From positions 1,967,241 to 1,976,476 of the forward strand of contig KL662191.1 in the NCBI GenBank assembly GCA_000733415.1: a stretch of DNA of 9,236 nucleotides, written 5' to 3'. Origin of the DNA: [Leptolyngbya] sp. JSC-1 (GTDB lineage: Bacteria; Cyanobacteriota; Cyanobacteriia; Elainellales; Elainellaceae). Made by a program: the position numbers and the translations under genes. This document shows, in pieces, positions 1 through 6,457 of the stretch (positions within the stretch are counted from its first letter, which is position 1; every line of letters begins with the position of its first letter). The notes beneath the pieces are model-generated. The model was not told where the DNA came from. It searched no databases and saw nothing but the letters and a program-made list of their open reading frames with translations.

Positions 1-2143
1 AGGCATCAGTACCGCTAAGACCTGCAAACGGATTACCAACCCGATCGGTGAAGGCAGCTTGATCGATCTCGACGTAGTATTCGGTGCTGGTTTCTAGAAG
101 ATTGCTAAATCTGAGCACAAGCTTCTTGCCGTTATCCTCTAGAGAAACTGAACTGGCGTCAAACAATTCAACGGTTGAGCCATCTGACTTTTTCTTGACG
201 ACAATATTGCCAGTTCCTGGAAGCACTGTTTCACTGAAGGTTAGGACCAGTTCACTGTTGATGACGACATCCGTGGCATTATCTGTAGGGCTGAGAGTGG
301 CCGTAGGTGCTTGGTTGTCAGGCGTTGCAAATGTCCACTCAGTATTTCCGAAAATACCTGCGAAATCATTACCATCCAAATCTTTGAAGGCACCAAAGTC
401 AACTTCAACGTAGTAGAATACGTTCTCTTCTAGATCGTTGGCTGGGTTGATTGTTGCTGTAAACGTATTGTTATTGATTGTGACCAAGTTAGAGGTTACA
501 TCAATTTCCTCAGCAACCGTGCCATCTTCTTTCTTGATATAAATTTTGCCGGCACCTTTTTGGATCGCTTCATCAAAGGTGATGACCAAATTCTTGCCCA
601 CCGGCACATTGAAGGTATCCGTATCCGGATTGAGTTCAATGATCGTCGGCCCTGATTGATCTGGTGCAACGGTTGAAAAACTCCAGGTGCTTGCACCCGT
701 GATGCCAGCGAAGGCGTTTCCAGCTAGGTCAGTGATGGCAGTTGCATCGATCTCAACATAGTAGGTATTGCCTTTGGGCAGAAAACCAACTGGATCAATC
801 TTCACCGTTTTATCGGTAATGGTGACGGCGTTGCTGGTAATGTCAATCGTTTCGACAACGTTGCCGTTGCTGTCTTTGATTACAATATTACCGCTGCCCT
901 TCTTGACGGCTTCATTGAACTCAATCTCTAGGTTTTCGGTTGGCTCAACATCGGTGCCGTTGGGGTCGGGTGTGTAGAGAACAACGGTCGGTGCGGTGAC
1001 ATCAGGTGGGGGTGCAGTAGTGAATACGGCAATGGCATCGTCTGTGTTGCTAACGACATAAATGTACTTGCCATCGGCACTGACGGTGATGCCCCGTGCA
1101 CCATCTAGACCATCAATGCCGTTTTCACCGTCCTTTAAAACTTCAACAAAGGTGAGTTTACCCGTACTGGAGTCGCGGGAGAATACAGCAATTGCATCAC
1201 TCTCGTTGCCGGTGACGTAGACATAGTTGCCATCTGGACTAAGGGTGACTCGATCAGCGTTGTTCAAACCACTAACACCATTATTGTTCTCCTTTTTAAA
1301 TTCAACGAAAGTAAGTTTACCTGTATTGGCATTGCGCTCAAACACAATAATTGCATCGCCACTGCCGCCTGCTACGACATAAACAAACTTGCCATCAGAG
1401 CTAATTGTCACTCCAGCCGGATTCGTCATGTTTGTGATACCGTTATTACCGGTTCTCAATGACTCGACAAAGGTAAGTTTGCCATCGTTACCACGTGAAA
1501 AAACTGCGATAGCGTTACTGTTGGTTGCCGTGACGTAAACATGATTGCTATCAGGACTTAGCACCAGTCTGGAAGCACCATCAAAGTTCGTGATGCCATT
1601 GGTATCATTTTTCAACGATTCAATCAGGGTGAGCTTACCGTCGCTACTGTTGCGCGAAAAGACTGTAATCGCGTCACTATTACCACCCGCGGCAGCATAG
1701 ACGAAACTACCATCAGAACTGACAGCAATACCCGATACAGCATCCAGATCCGTGCTGTTAACGATTGCCTCAACGAAGGTGAGCTTACCGTTTTGGGGGT
1801 TACGGGAAAAAACTGAGATTGCGTCTTCATCTATGCTTGCAATGTAAACAGAAGTGCCATCTGGACTCATTGCAATACCAGATGCACCGTTTAATCTACC
1901 GCCTGAACCTGTGGCATTATCCCTTATTGACTCAATGAAGGTGAGTTTACCAGTTTGAGCATCACGAGAAAAAACCGTGACAGCGTCATCGTTGCCCCCT
2001 GCTGTAACATAGACATAATTACCATCTGGGCTAATCATCACGCCATGAGCAGCGTCTAGCTCGATTGTTTGGGTAACACCATTAATATTGACTTGTGTAT
2101 TGTCTTTGAGGAATTCAACAAACGTGAGGTGATTCTGTGGCAT
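1..2143 (-). CDS. Large beta-propeller plus Big_5 (Ig-like) repeat protein, C-terminus beyond left edge
   Basis: The frame is open from an ATG at 2143 to the left edge, giving 714 visible residues. An in-frame TAG 15 nt upstream of the ATG (2159-2161) prevents a longer start; the Shine-Dalgarno is poor (AGGA, 14 nt away). Residues 6-375 form seven blades of about 50-60 residues. Each opens with an LTFVE-like strand, usually preceded by GK, carries S(P/S)DG..VYV, and ends DAI.VFSR, as in lactonase/YVTN-type seven-bladed propellers. After a PPP linker, Big_5-type Ig-like domains (PF13205-like) lie at about 383-491, 497-607 and 611-714 or beyond. Their hallmarks are AP/GPT starts, (N/D/S)E.(V/I) strands, YYVE(I/V) and D..GN.FAG. 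There is no Sec signal peptide or membrane segment. Such proteins are usually surface or secreted adhesin-like proteins exported through a C-terminal signal, which would lie outside the window. Enzymatic lactonase activity is not supported by any visible residue. Confidence 0.92.
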   Translation of the reverse strand, partial: MPQNHLTFVEFLKDNTQVNINGVTQTIELDAAHGVMISPDGNYVYVTAGGNDDAVTVFSRDAQTGKLTFIESIRDNATGSGGRLNGASGIAMSPDGTSVYIASIDEDAISVFSRNPQNGKLTFVEAIVNSTDLDAVSGIAVSSDGSFVYAAAGGNSDAITVFSRNSSDGKLTLIESLKNDTNGITNFDGASRLVLSPDSNHVYVTATNSNAIAVFSRGNDGKLTFVESLRTGNNGITNMTNPAGVTISSDGKFVYVVAGGSGDAIIVFERNANTGKLTFVEFKKENNNGVSGLNNADRVTLSPDGNYVYVTGNESDAIAVFSRDSSTGKLTFVEVLKDGENGIDGLDGARGITVSADGKYIYVVSNTDDAIAVFTTAPPPDVTAPTVVLYTPDPNGTDVEPTENLEIEFNEAVKKGSGNIVIKDSNGNVVETIDITSNAVTITDKTVKIDPVGFLPKGNTYYVEIDATAITDLAGNAFAGITGASTWSFSTVAPDQSGPTIIELNPDTDTFNVPVGKNLVITFDEAIQKGAGKIYIKKEDGTVAEEIDVTSNLVTINNNTFTATINPANDLEENVFYYVEVDFGAFKDLDGNDFAGIFGNTEWTFATPDNQAPTATLSPTDNATDVVINSELVLTFSETVLPGTGNIVVKKKSDGSTVELFDASSVSLEDNGKKLVLRFSNLLETSTEYYVEIDQAAFTDRVGNPFAGLSGTDA
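2..997 (-). repeat. Tandem Big_5 Ig-like domain repeats (at least three)
   Basis: Three repeats of about 330 bp lie at roughly 671-997, 323-655 and 2-313, encoding about 105-110 residues each. Shared positions include the AP/GPT start, (E/T)F(N/D/S)E(A/T)(V/I), G(S/A/T)G.I.(I/V)K, YYVE and GN.FAG. The third is cut by the window edge, so the real number is unknown. Confidence 0.8.
1019..2128 (-). repeat. Seven tandem beta-propeller blade repeats
   Basis: Seven degenerate repeats of about 140-186 bp encode the blades, with LTFVE-like starts at residues 6, 68, 121, 171, 223, 277 and 330. On the plus strand the recurring core is close to TCAACRAAGGTGAGTTTACC. The units have diverged (LTFVE, LTFIE, LTLIE) and spacing varies by up to about 12 codons, so they are old duplications rather than recent identical copies. 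Exactly seven complete units are present, which would close a ring. Confidence 0.88.
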
Positions 2144-2410
2144 ATTGGTAGACTGATCCTAAACGACTATGGCCTGACTCGTGGTGTAAAAACTGGCACC
2201 CTGTTGTTGCTCTCAGACGAACCAACTGCATGGAGCAAAACGACCATGACGCTGTGCCGCCTTTCTGACAAACAAAGGAATCAGCCAAGGGTTCATAGAA
2301 AGTGCGGATGCTAAGCCCACACCACTGCCTTAAACTAGGCCGGGCTAGTAGAGAACGCCTTCAGTAACTTCTGTGATTTCTTTTACTGACAGTTAGGATT
2401 TAACCCCAAA

Positions 2411-2430
2411 AATCCGAAAATCTTCGGATT
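2411..2430 (-). terminator. Perfect 8-bp hairpin, terminator-like on the minus strand
   Basis: AATCCGAA (2411-2418) and TTCGGATT (2423-2430) pair perfectly around a 4-nt loop. Read on the minus strand, the 3' arm runs into a short T tract (ATTTTTGGGG), so it is terminator-like but with an AT-rich stem. It lies about 285 nt past the ATPase stop and about 270 nt before the propeller start. It could end read-through from the ATPase gene or attenuate a long leader of the propeller gene. Confidence 0.4.
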
Positions 2431-2481
2431 AGCAACTTGAGCAAACTCAAAAACTAAACGAATCAGAGTAAAGGTAAGCGG

Positions 2482-2510
2482 TTGACACAGTTTAATAATT
2501 ACAATATGAC
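2482..2510 (+). promoter_or_regulatory. Sigma70-like promoter match pointing away from the propeller gene
   Basis: TTGACA (2482-2487) is followed after exactly 17 nt by TATGAC (2505-2510). The -35 is consensus and the -10 matches 4 of 6. Transcription would run rightward through the hairpin at 2567-2636 and then antisense to the ATPase gene. No plus-strand gene lies downstream, so this is either a small RNA/antisense promoter or a chance match in AT-rich DNA. Confidence 0.3.
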
Positions 2511-2566
2511 CATTTTTAGTGACTGTTTATAGATGATTATAGACACAATAAGAAAATATAGTGTTT

Positions 2567-2636
2567 GCCAGAAGAGATAGGACATTGTTGTGGGTGTGCT
2601 TCGCGCGCCCACAACAATATCTCTGTCCTAACTGGC
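2567..2636. repeat. Long imperfect inverted repeat (stem-loop)
   Basis: The core arms ATTGTTGTGGG (2584-2594) and CCCACAACAAT (2608-2618) pair perfectly. They extend inward by five G-C or G-U pairs to a UUC loop closed by C-G. Outward, AGGAC (2579-2583) pairs with GTCCT (2625-2629) and GCCAG (2567-2571) with CTGGC (2632-2636), separated by bulges. Neither strand has a T tract after the stem, so it is not a classic intrinsic terminator. It could be a palindromic interspersed repeat, a structured RNA, or a 3'-end stabilising stem for the ATPase mRNA, whose stop is 78 nt away. Confidence 0.6.
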
Positions 2637-2713
2637 GTGGCGACAGCTATGCTTGGTTCCGCCCTAAACGCTTCAGCAGTTTGCAAAATATGGACAGGCT
2701 CAAACCCCGCGGC

Positions 2714-4468
2714 CTACTGCACCTCCAATGACCGCAATCGATTGATCACGGCGGCCAGTTCCAACGGTCGAAACATCGCCAAGTCTCCCTGGGGATAAGG
2801 CGTCAATTGATCGAGTCCTGCCGCAAGGGTTGCCATCAATGCCTCAATCAGCTCCGCTAGGGAGCGTTGTCCATCCAGTTCGTAGGTTTGCAAATAGGTG
2901 ATCGCGGCTCCAATCGAACGCAACTGTCCCACTTCCACCAATTGCTCCACTGCCGTTAAATCCACCACCTCCGAACCAAACACCAGCTCATCTACATCCC
3001 TTACCTTCAAGCGCGGCCCCCGTCTCGATTCCAACGCTCCCCCATCTTCCCCATCTTCCCTACTTCCCCATCTCCGTCGCTGTCGAGGCGAATCCAGCCG
3101 CTTCGCCAGGGGAATCCGAGCTGTCAATGCTCCAAATGCTGTACCTCCTTCTGCAAGCCGCTCGGTACGGTAAGTTTGGGCAATCACTTTAGCTTGTTCA
3201 GTCACATCACTGGGAACAAATTCAGTCATGGCAATCACCGTATCGGCCACATCAAAATAATCTCCACTACCGCCCATCACCAATATCGTGGAGACACCGT
3301 AGTCTTGATAAAGCTGGCGAATTTTGTCTACAAAGGGCGTGATTGGTTCCTGCTCCTTAGCAATCAATGCCTGCATGCGGCGGTCGCGGATCATAAAGTT
3401 AGTCGCAGACGTATCTTCGTCGATCAGCAGTACCTTTGCCCCGATTTCTAGGGCTTCCATGATGTTGGCAGCTTGGGACGTGCTGCCGCTTGCATTTTGG
3501 CTAGAGAAATGGCTAGTAGAACGACCTTGAGGCAGGTGATTAATGAAGGGAGAAATATCTACACCAATAATACTGCGACCATCTTCAGCCCGAATTTTGA
3601 CAGCAGCGGCCTCCGTCACGATCTGTTCGCGGCCATCATCAGGAATATGATTGTAAACACCAAGGCTAATCGCCTCTAGTAAAGTAGATTTGCCATGATA
3701 GCCGCCACCGACAATTAGCGTTACGCCAGATGGAATGCCCATGCCGCTGATCTTGCCCTGATTAGGGCGCTCGAATTCCACCCGCAGCGAAGCTGGTGAC
3801 ATGAACGGCACCACGGATTCCCTTAACGGCAACTCATCCACCCCACTGGAGCGCGGCAAAATCGCTCCATCTGGAATAAAGGCTACCAAGCCCTGCCCAG
3901 CCAACTGTTGCCGCAGCCAATCAGCATCTTCTACGGTTTCTACATGCTGCTGAATTGCCTTAGCATCGAGGGCTTTGTAGAGCAGCGCTTGATCCACAAT
4001 CGCTGGTAAATCGTCGCAAAGGAGTTCGGCGGCCTGTCGGCCTAGAATTGTACGCCCTCGAGCCGGTAAGCCTACCGTAAACCGCACTTCAAGCTGCTGA
4101 TCGTCAATCCAGACGGCGGTGCGCTCCAGAACCTGCTGCGTTGGACGAGCAATGGCAATCAGGCCGCTATTGCCGCTGCCGCGTTTGGCTGCCATCTGAG
4201 CCGCCACGTGACCAAACTGACGATTGAGATAATCCCGCAAAGCAATTTCCCGACTGCGCGTTTGATACAGCGCCTGCGGAAACCCGGCGGTTGCTTGTGG
4301 AATCTGGATGCGCATGCGACTGGGAGCTGCGAATGGATCACCCTGCACATGGTCCACCATTAGCCAGAAATCGCGGAAACGGTAGCGTCCCTCGATCGCT
4401 TTGTAAGCCTTGTAGCTTCGTTGATCGAGACGCAGCAGATCTTGATAGAGCGCTTGAGCCGTTGTCAT
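2714..4468 (-). CDS. Predicted ATPase of the ABC class (COG3044 / PF09818-like)
   Basis: This 584-residue protein matches the stand-alone 'ABC-class ATPase' family, which resembles ABC nucleotide-binding domains but has no transporter partner. The N-terminal 230 residues are the family-specific region (Y..Y..I.G.Y.F.DF, D.VQGDPFA.PSR). A Walker A motif GGGYHGKST lies at 254-262, followed by a long helix. A signature-like SGSTSQAAN lies at 328-335, Walker B VLLIDEDTSATNFM at 346-359 and GGSGDYFDVAD at 399-409. The C-terminus (VEQLVEVGQLRSIGAAI; P.E.AAVINRLR) also fits. A charged Arg/Gly/Glu/Asp-rich stretch at about 460-486 looks inserted and coincides with a CCCCATCTT-type DNA repeat. The start ATG has only a weak AGG upstream. 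It lies 91 nt after the acidic-protein gene, so co-transcription is possible. A trypanosome relative, MRB1590, is associated with RNA editing; the bacterial role is unsettled. Confidence 0.92.
   Translation of the reverse strand: MTTAQALYQDLLRLDQRSYKAYKAIEGRYRFRDFWLMVDHVQGDPFAAPSRMRIQIPQATAGFPQALYQTRSREIALRDYLNRQFGHVAAQMAAKRGSGNSGLIAIARPTQQVLERTAVWIDDQQLEVRFTVGLPARGRTILGRQAAELLCDDLPAIVDQALLYKALDAKAIQQHVETVEDADWLRQQLAGQGLVAFIPDGAILPRSSGVDELPLRESVVPFMSPASLRVEFERPNQGKISGMGIPSGVTLIVGGGYHGKSTLLEAISLGVYNHIPDDGREQIVTEAAAVKIRAEDGRSIIGVDISPFINHLPQGRSTSHFSSQNASGSTSQAANIMEALEIGAKVLLIDEDTSATNFMIRDRRMQALIAKEQEPITPFVDKIRQLYQDYGVSTILVMGGSGDYFDVADTVIAMTEFVPSDVTEQAKVIAQTYRTERLAEGGTAFGALTARIPLAKRLDSPRQRRRWGSREDGEDGGALESRRGPRLKVRDVDELVFGSEVVDLTAVEQLVEVGQLRSIGAAITYLQTYELDGQRSLAELIEALMATLAAGLDQLTPYPQGDLAMFRPLELAAVINRLRSLEVQ
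3038..3075. repeat. Short C-rich tandem repeat inserted in the ATPase gene
   Basis: CCCCATCTT-like 8-10-nt units are repeated about four times (CCCCATCTT, CCCCATCTT, CCCTACTT, CCCCATCTCC). Similar arrays occur between genes in cyanobacteria. Here the array is in frame and encodes residues of about 465-478 of the ATPase, rich in Gly, Glu, Asp and Arg, in a linker between the ATPase core and its C-terminal part. Confidence 0.65.
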
Positions 4469-4559
4469 TGCTTTGCCTACATCACTCTTAATGAACTTTA
4501 GAGGATGAAGACCAAAATGGCTACTAGCAGTGCTCTAGAGATCGTAAACCGATCGCATC

Positions 4560-5720
4560 CTACTTGGCTGCTTTCACGGGTCTTGTCTCAGGTTCGGTTT
4601 CAGATTCTGTTTCAGGGTCCTGGCTCTCAGGCTCTGCTACTGTCGCTTCGGTTAATGGTTCCTCAGCCACAGCTGCATCATCCAACTCCCCGGCAGTTAC
4701 TCCAGCTTCGACATCCTCCTCCATGTCATCTAGAGCTGCTTCAACCCCATCTGCTTCAGCCGGATTCACCGCGGCTTCATCTGTCTCAGCCACAGCCGCA
4801 TCTGTTGCCGCATCTATTTCAGTTTCATCTACCGCAGCCGTATCTGTCTCAACTGCTGCCATCTCGTCTGTCTCGGCTTCATCTATCTCCGTCTCGTCTG
4901 TCTCGGCTTCATCTGTCTCAGCTTCATCTGTCTCAGCCACAGCCGCATCAACTTCAGCTTCAACCGAACGCTCGACTAAATCGTCGTCTGCATCGTCACT
5001 GCCTTCAGCCACAGCCATTTCTTCCGCCACCTCTTCGTCTGCTAAATCGTCTAAATCGTCCTCTAGACTGCCGCTGCCACTATCGACCAGATCTGTTTCT
5101 GCCAGTGATTCTTCTGCCAAATCGTCGTCTAGTTCGTCGAGAATTTCTTCGATTGCATCATCAGTTTCATTATCAACTTCATCAACCTCAACTGCTATAC
5201 TCGCTTCTGGCTCATCTTCTTCTGGTTCAACTTCTGGCTCAACTGCTTCCGATGCTTGCTCAGCAGTCAAACTACGTCCTTCTTTTGGCTCTTCTAAATC
5301 TGATCCACTTTCAACCGGATTATCTTCGCTTTCGTCTTCAGCTTCACTGACTTGCAGGTCTGAAACATCTCCCCCATCTCCCTCAACCAGCGGAGGAGAC
5401 ATAACAGGCCGAGAATCGACGAGGGAAGCGTCAACTGAGGGAAGCTGCTTCAGCATTAGCTGCCGAATTATGCCCCCATCCAAATTCTGCTTGCCCATTT
5501 GCTGAGATAGTTCTACAATCCTGCGGCCCAATTCTTCCCCAACCTGAACTGCTGCCGTCAAACTAGCGAAAGGCTGTTGGGCGAGGCGTTTCACTGCATG
5601 GTCCAGCTCTTTACTGCCGCTGCGAGTCGAAGGATTCATCCCGCTGGCAGCAATTATTTTTTTTGCGTTCTTGCTAATTGACTGTTCAATCAGCTTGCGA
5701 TTGATCGAAGTGGAACTCAT
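4560..5720 (-). CDS. Highly acidic low-complexity protein with a conserved-looking N-terminal segment
   Basis: I do not recognise this 386-residue protein. The ATG at 5720 is preceded by AGAGG with 7-nt spacing, a good Shine-Dalgarno. Residues 1-100 have normal composition and look helical (KNAKKIIAASG; LDHAVKRLAQQPF.SLTAAVQVGEELGRRIVELSQQ). Residues 110-375 are dominated by Glu, Asp, Ala, Val, Thr and Ser, including five 5-residue AETDE-like repeats at 262-286; the tail RPVKAAK is basic. It has no Cys, Trp or Tyr and a single Phe (residue 51), so the acidic part is probably disordered. There is no signal peptide or membrane segment, so it is likely cytosolic. The ATPase gene follows after 91 nt on the same strand. 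Long frames on the opposite strand are artefacts of the repetitive codons; the ordered N-terminal part and the ribosome site support this strand. Confidence 0.85.
   Translation of the reverse strand: MSSTSINRKLIEQSISKNAKKIIAASGMNPSTRSGSKELDHAVKRLAQQPFASLTAAVQVGEELGRRIVELSQQMGKQNLDGGIIRQLMLKQLPSVDASLVDSRPVMSPPLVEGDGGDVSDLQVSEAEDESEDNPVESGSDLEEPKEGRSLTAEQASEAVEPEVEPEEDEPEASIAVEVDEVDNETDDAIEEILDELDDDLAEESLAETDLVDSGSGSLEDDLDDLADEEVAEEMAVAEGSDDADDDLVERSVEAEVDAAVAETDEAETDEAETDETEIDEAETDEMAAVETDTAAVDETEIDAATDAAVAETDEAAVNPAEADGVEAALDDMEEDVEAGVTAGELDDAAVAEEPLTEATVAEPESQDPETESETEPETRPVKAAK
4864..4938 (-). repeat. 15-bp tandem repeat, five copies, encoding AETDE units
   Basis: Five consecutive 15-bp units, near TCATCTGTCTCAGCT on the plus strand, lie inside the acidic protein gene and encode A-E-T-D-E or T-E-I-D-E. 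Copies 1 and 3 are identical, which suggests recent in-frame slippage. Weaker versions of the same motif flank the array. Confidence 0.8.
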
Positions 5721-5877
5721 GGAAACACCTCTTGCTGCGGATTTTTTCCTAGCCTACAGCACCCACTTTCGATTCCTCTGCTGTCTCAAACACATTGTTT
5801 GTCAGGTTTTGATGAACTAAAGCACTGCTCCCCTCCTCTTTTTTCTGCCATATCCGCAGCCGTGGAGCTGTACTTTC

Positions 5878-6291
5878 TTACTTTAAGAGACTGGGCAAAT
5901 ATGGTTTCCACAGAATTGGGGGTGGGGAAGAACGATCTATTGCTGATGGGGCACAGGTGCCAAAATCCTCCTCTAGAAAGGCGACATCAGTCGCTAGTTG
6001 GGCAGCAAAGGGACGCAGCAAATGCATGAGTTCGGCTTCAGAGATTGCCCTATCCTCGAAGTAGTATGTATTTTTTGAGGTATGGCTCCACACAGTTTGC
6101 CAGCGGGGCAATTCAGAGATTGCGGTAGTAGCAATGGCGGCTCCTGCTGCTAAGGCAGAAAATCGCAAGCATCGGCAGCAGAACCAGTAGAGTTCTCTGG
6201 AGAATGGAACTGTGTTTTTAGGTGCCGCAAGTTGTAGATGCGCTGTCTGTAATAGGCGAATAGATTTGCGAAATAAAGGTGAACGTGCCAT
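5878..6291 (-). CDS. Small protein with one predicted membrane segment, unknown function
   Basis: The 137-residue frame starts at an ATG (6291) with AGGAG 5 nt upstream (6297-6301), which is the main reason to call it. The N-terminus is basic (MARSPLFRKSIRLLQ). A Cys-containing stretch WFCCRCLRF (36-44) is followed by one hydrophobic segment of Ala/Ile/Thr (about 45-60) and a soluble tail with acidic patches and a proline-rich end. The positive residues before the hydrophobic segment suggest an N-in single-pass protein or uncleaved anchor; a Tat- or Sec-like signal with a long n-region is less likely. The MARSPLF..IR start resembles leaders I recall from some cyanobacterial flavin monoamine oxidases, but no Rossmann motif follows. 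It sits 154 nt after the 106-residue gene and 157 nt before the acidic-protein gene. Confidence 0.6.
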   Translation of the reverse strand: MARSPLFRKSIRLLQTAHLQLAAPKNTVPFSRELYWFCCRCLRFSALAAGAAIATTAISELPRWQTVWSHTSKNTYYFEDRAISEAELMHLLRPFAAQLATDVAFLEEDFGTCAPSAIDRSSPPPILWKPYLPSLLK

Positions 6292-6330
6292 GCTTTCTCC
6301 TGTTGGGATAGATAGCTGGAGGGGTGGGAT

Positions 6331-6375
6331 GCACCGAAGCGAGCAGAACAGTAAATGTCATGCAACGCTCGGTGC
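6331..6375. repeat. Inverted repeat between the 106- and 137-residue genes
   Basis: GCACCGAAGCG (6331-6341) pairs with CGCTCGGTGC (6366-6375), giving 10 bp with one bulged A and a 24-nt loop. A short palindrome, CCTACGGTAGG, follows immediately. There is no T tract, so a terminator is not supported. A processing or stabilising stem in the mRNA is possible. Confidence 0.4.
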
Positions 6376-6401
6376 CTACGGTAGGAAGACATCTCCGGTG
6401 C

Positions 6402-6457
6402 TCTCATCGCATGTATCTCATCGCATATGTCTCATCGCATATGTCTCATCGCATATA
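6402..6457. repeat. 14-bp tandem repeat, four copies, over a stop codon
   Basis: TCTCATCGCATATG is repeated four times: 6402-6415 (last bases TGTA), 6416-6429, 6430-6443 and 6444-6457 (last base A). Units 2 and 3 are identical. The stop codon of the 106-residue protein (6446-6448) lies in the last unit, so on the minus strand the array begins at the end of that gene and continues downstream. Because 14 is not a multiple of three, copy-number change would alter the reading frame past the stop but not the protein. Confidence 0.9.

Larger units (their letters stand above)
2144..2713. other. 570-bp intergenic region with two hairpins and promoter-like sequences
   Basis: No convincing gene was found between the ATPase stop and the propeller start; the short frames here have no recognisable composition or ribosome site. 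The region holds an AT-rich stretch at about 2490-2562, a perfect 8-bp hairpin (2411-2430), a long imperfect inverted repeat (2567-2636) and a plus-strand TTGACA-17-TATGAC match. On the minus strand a perfect TATAAT sits at 2541-2536 and could be the -10 of the propeller gene. No good -35 lies upstream of it, and the leader would be almost 400 nt. Confidence 0.6.

Noticed and set aside
1019..2128. Regular repeats that might suggest a CRISPR array
   Set aside because: Spacing is 140-186 bp, units are degenerate and in one reading frame, and they translate into propeller blades.
2069..2314. Plus-strand 81-residue frame across the propeller start
   Set aside because: It overlaps the well-supported propeller N-terminus and has no domain-like pattern.
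4540..4554. GATCG-TAAAC-CGATC mini hairpin after the acidic-protein gene as a terminator
   Set aside because: A 5-bp stem without a T tract is too weak; it may arise by chance.
4505..5505. Two long plus-strand open frames (4505-5350 and 4564-5505)
   Set aside because: They are Leu/Pro/His- and Ser/Thr/Ala-rich mirror translations of the acidic protein's repeats, with no ordered segment. The minus-strand gene has a ribosome site and a normal N-terminal domain.
5787..5801. CAAACA-CAT-TGTTTG inverted repeat upstream of the acidic-protein gene as an operator
   Set aside because: Six-bp arms alone, without a promoter pair around them, are not enough to claim a binding site.
5799..6029. Plus-strand 76-residue frame
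   Set aside because: No ribosome site or recognisable composition; mostly antisense to the 137-residue gene.
6150..6407. 85-residue minus-strand frame overlapping the 137-residue gene
   Set aside because: It starts inside the 14-bp repeat without a proper ribosome site, and its composition is unlike a folded protein. The overlapping frame from 6291 has AGGAG at correct spacing.
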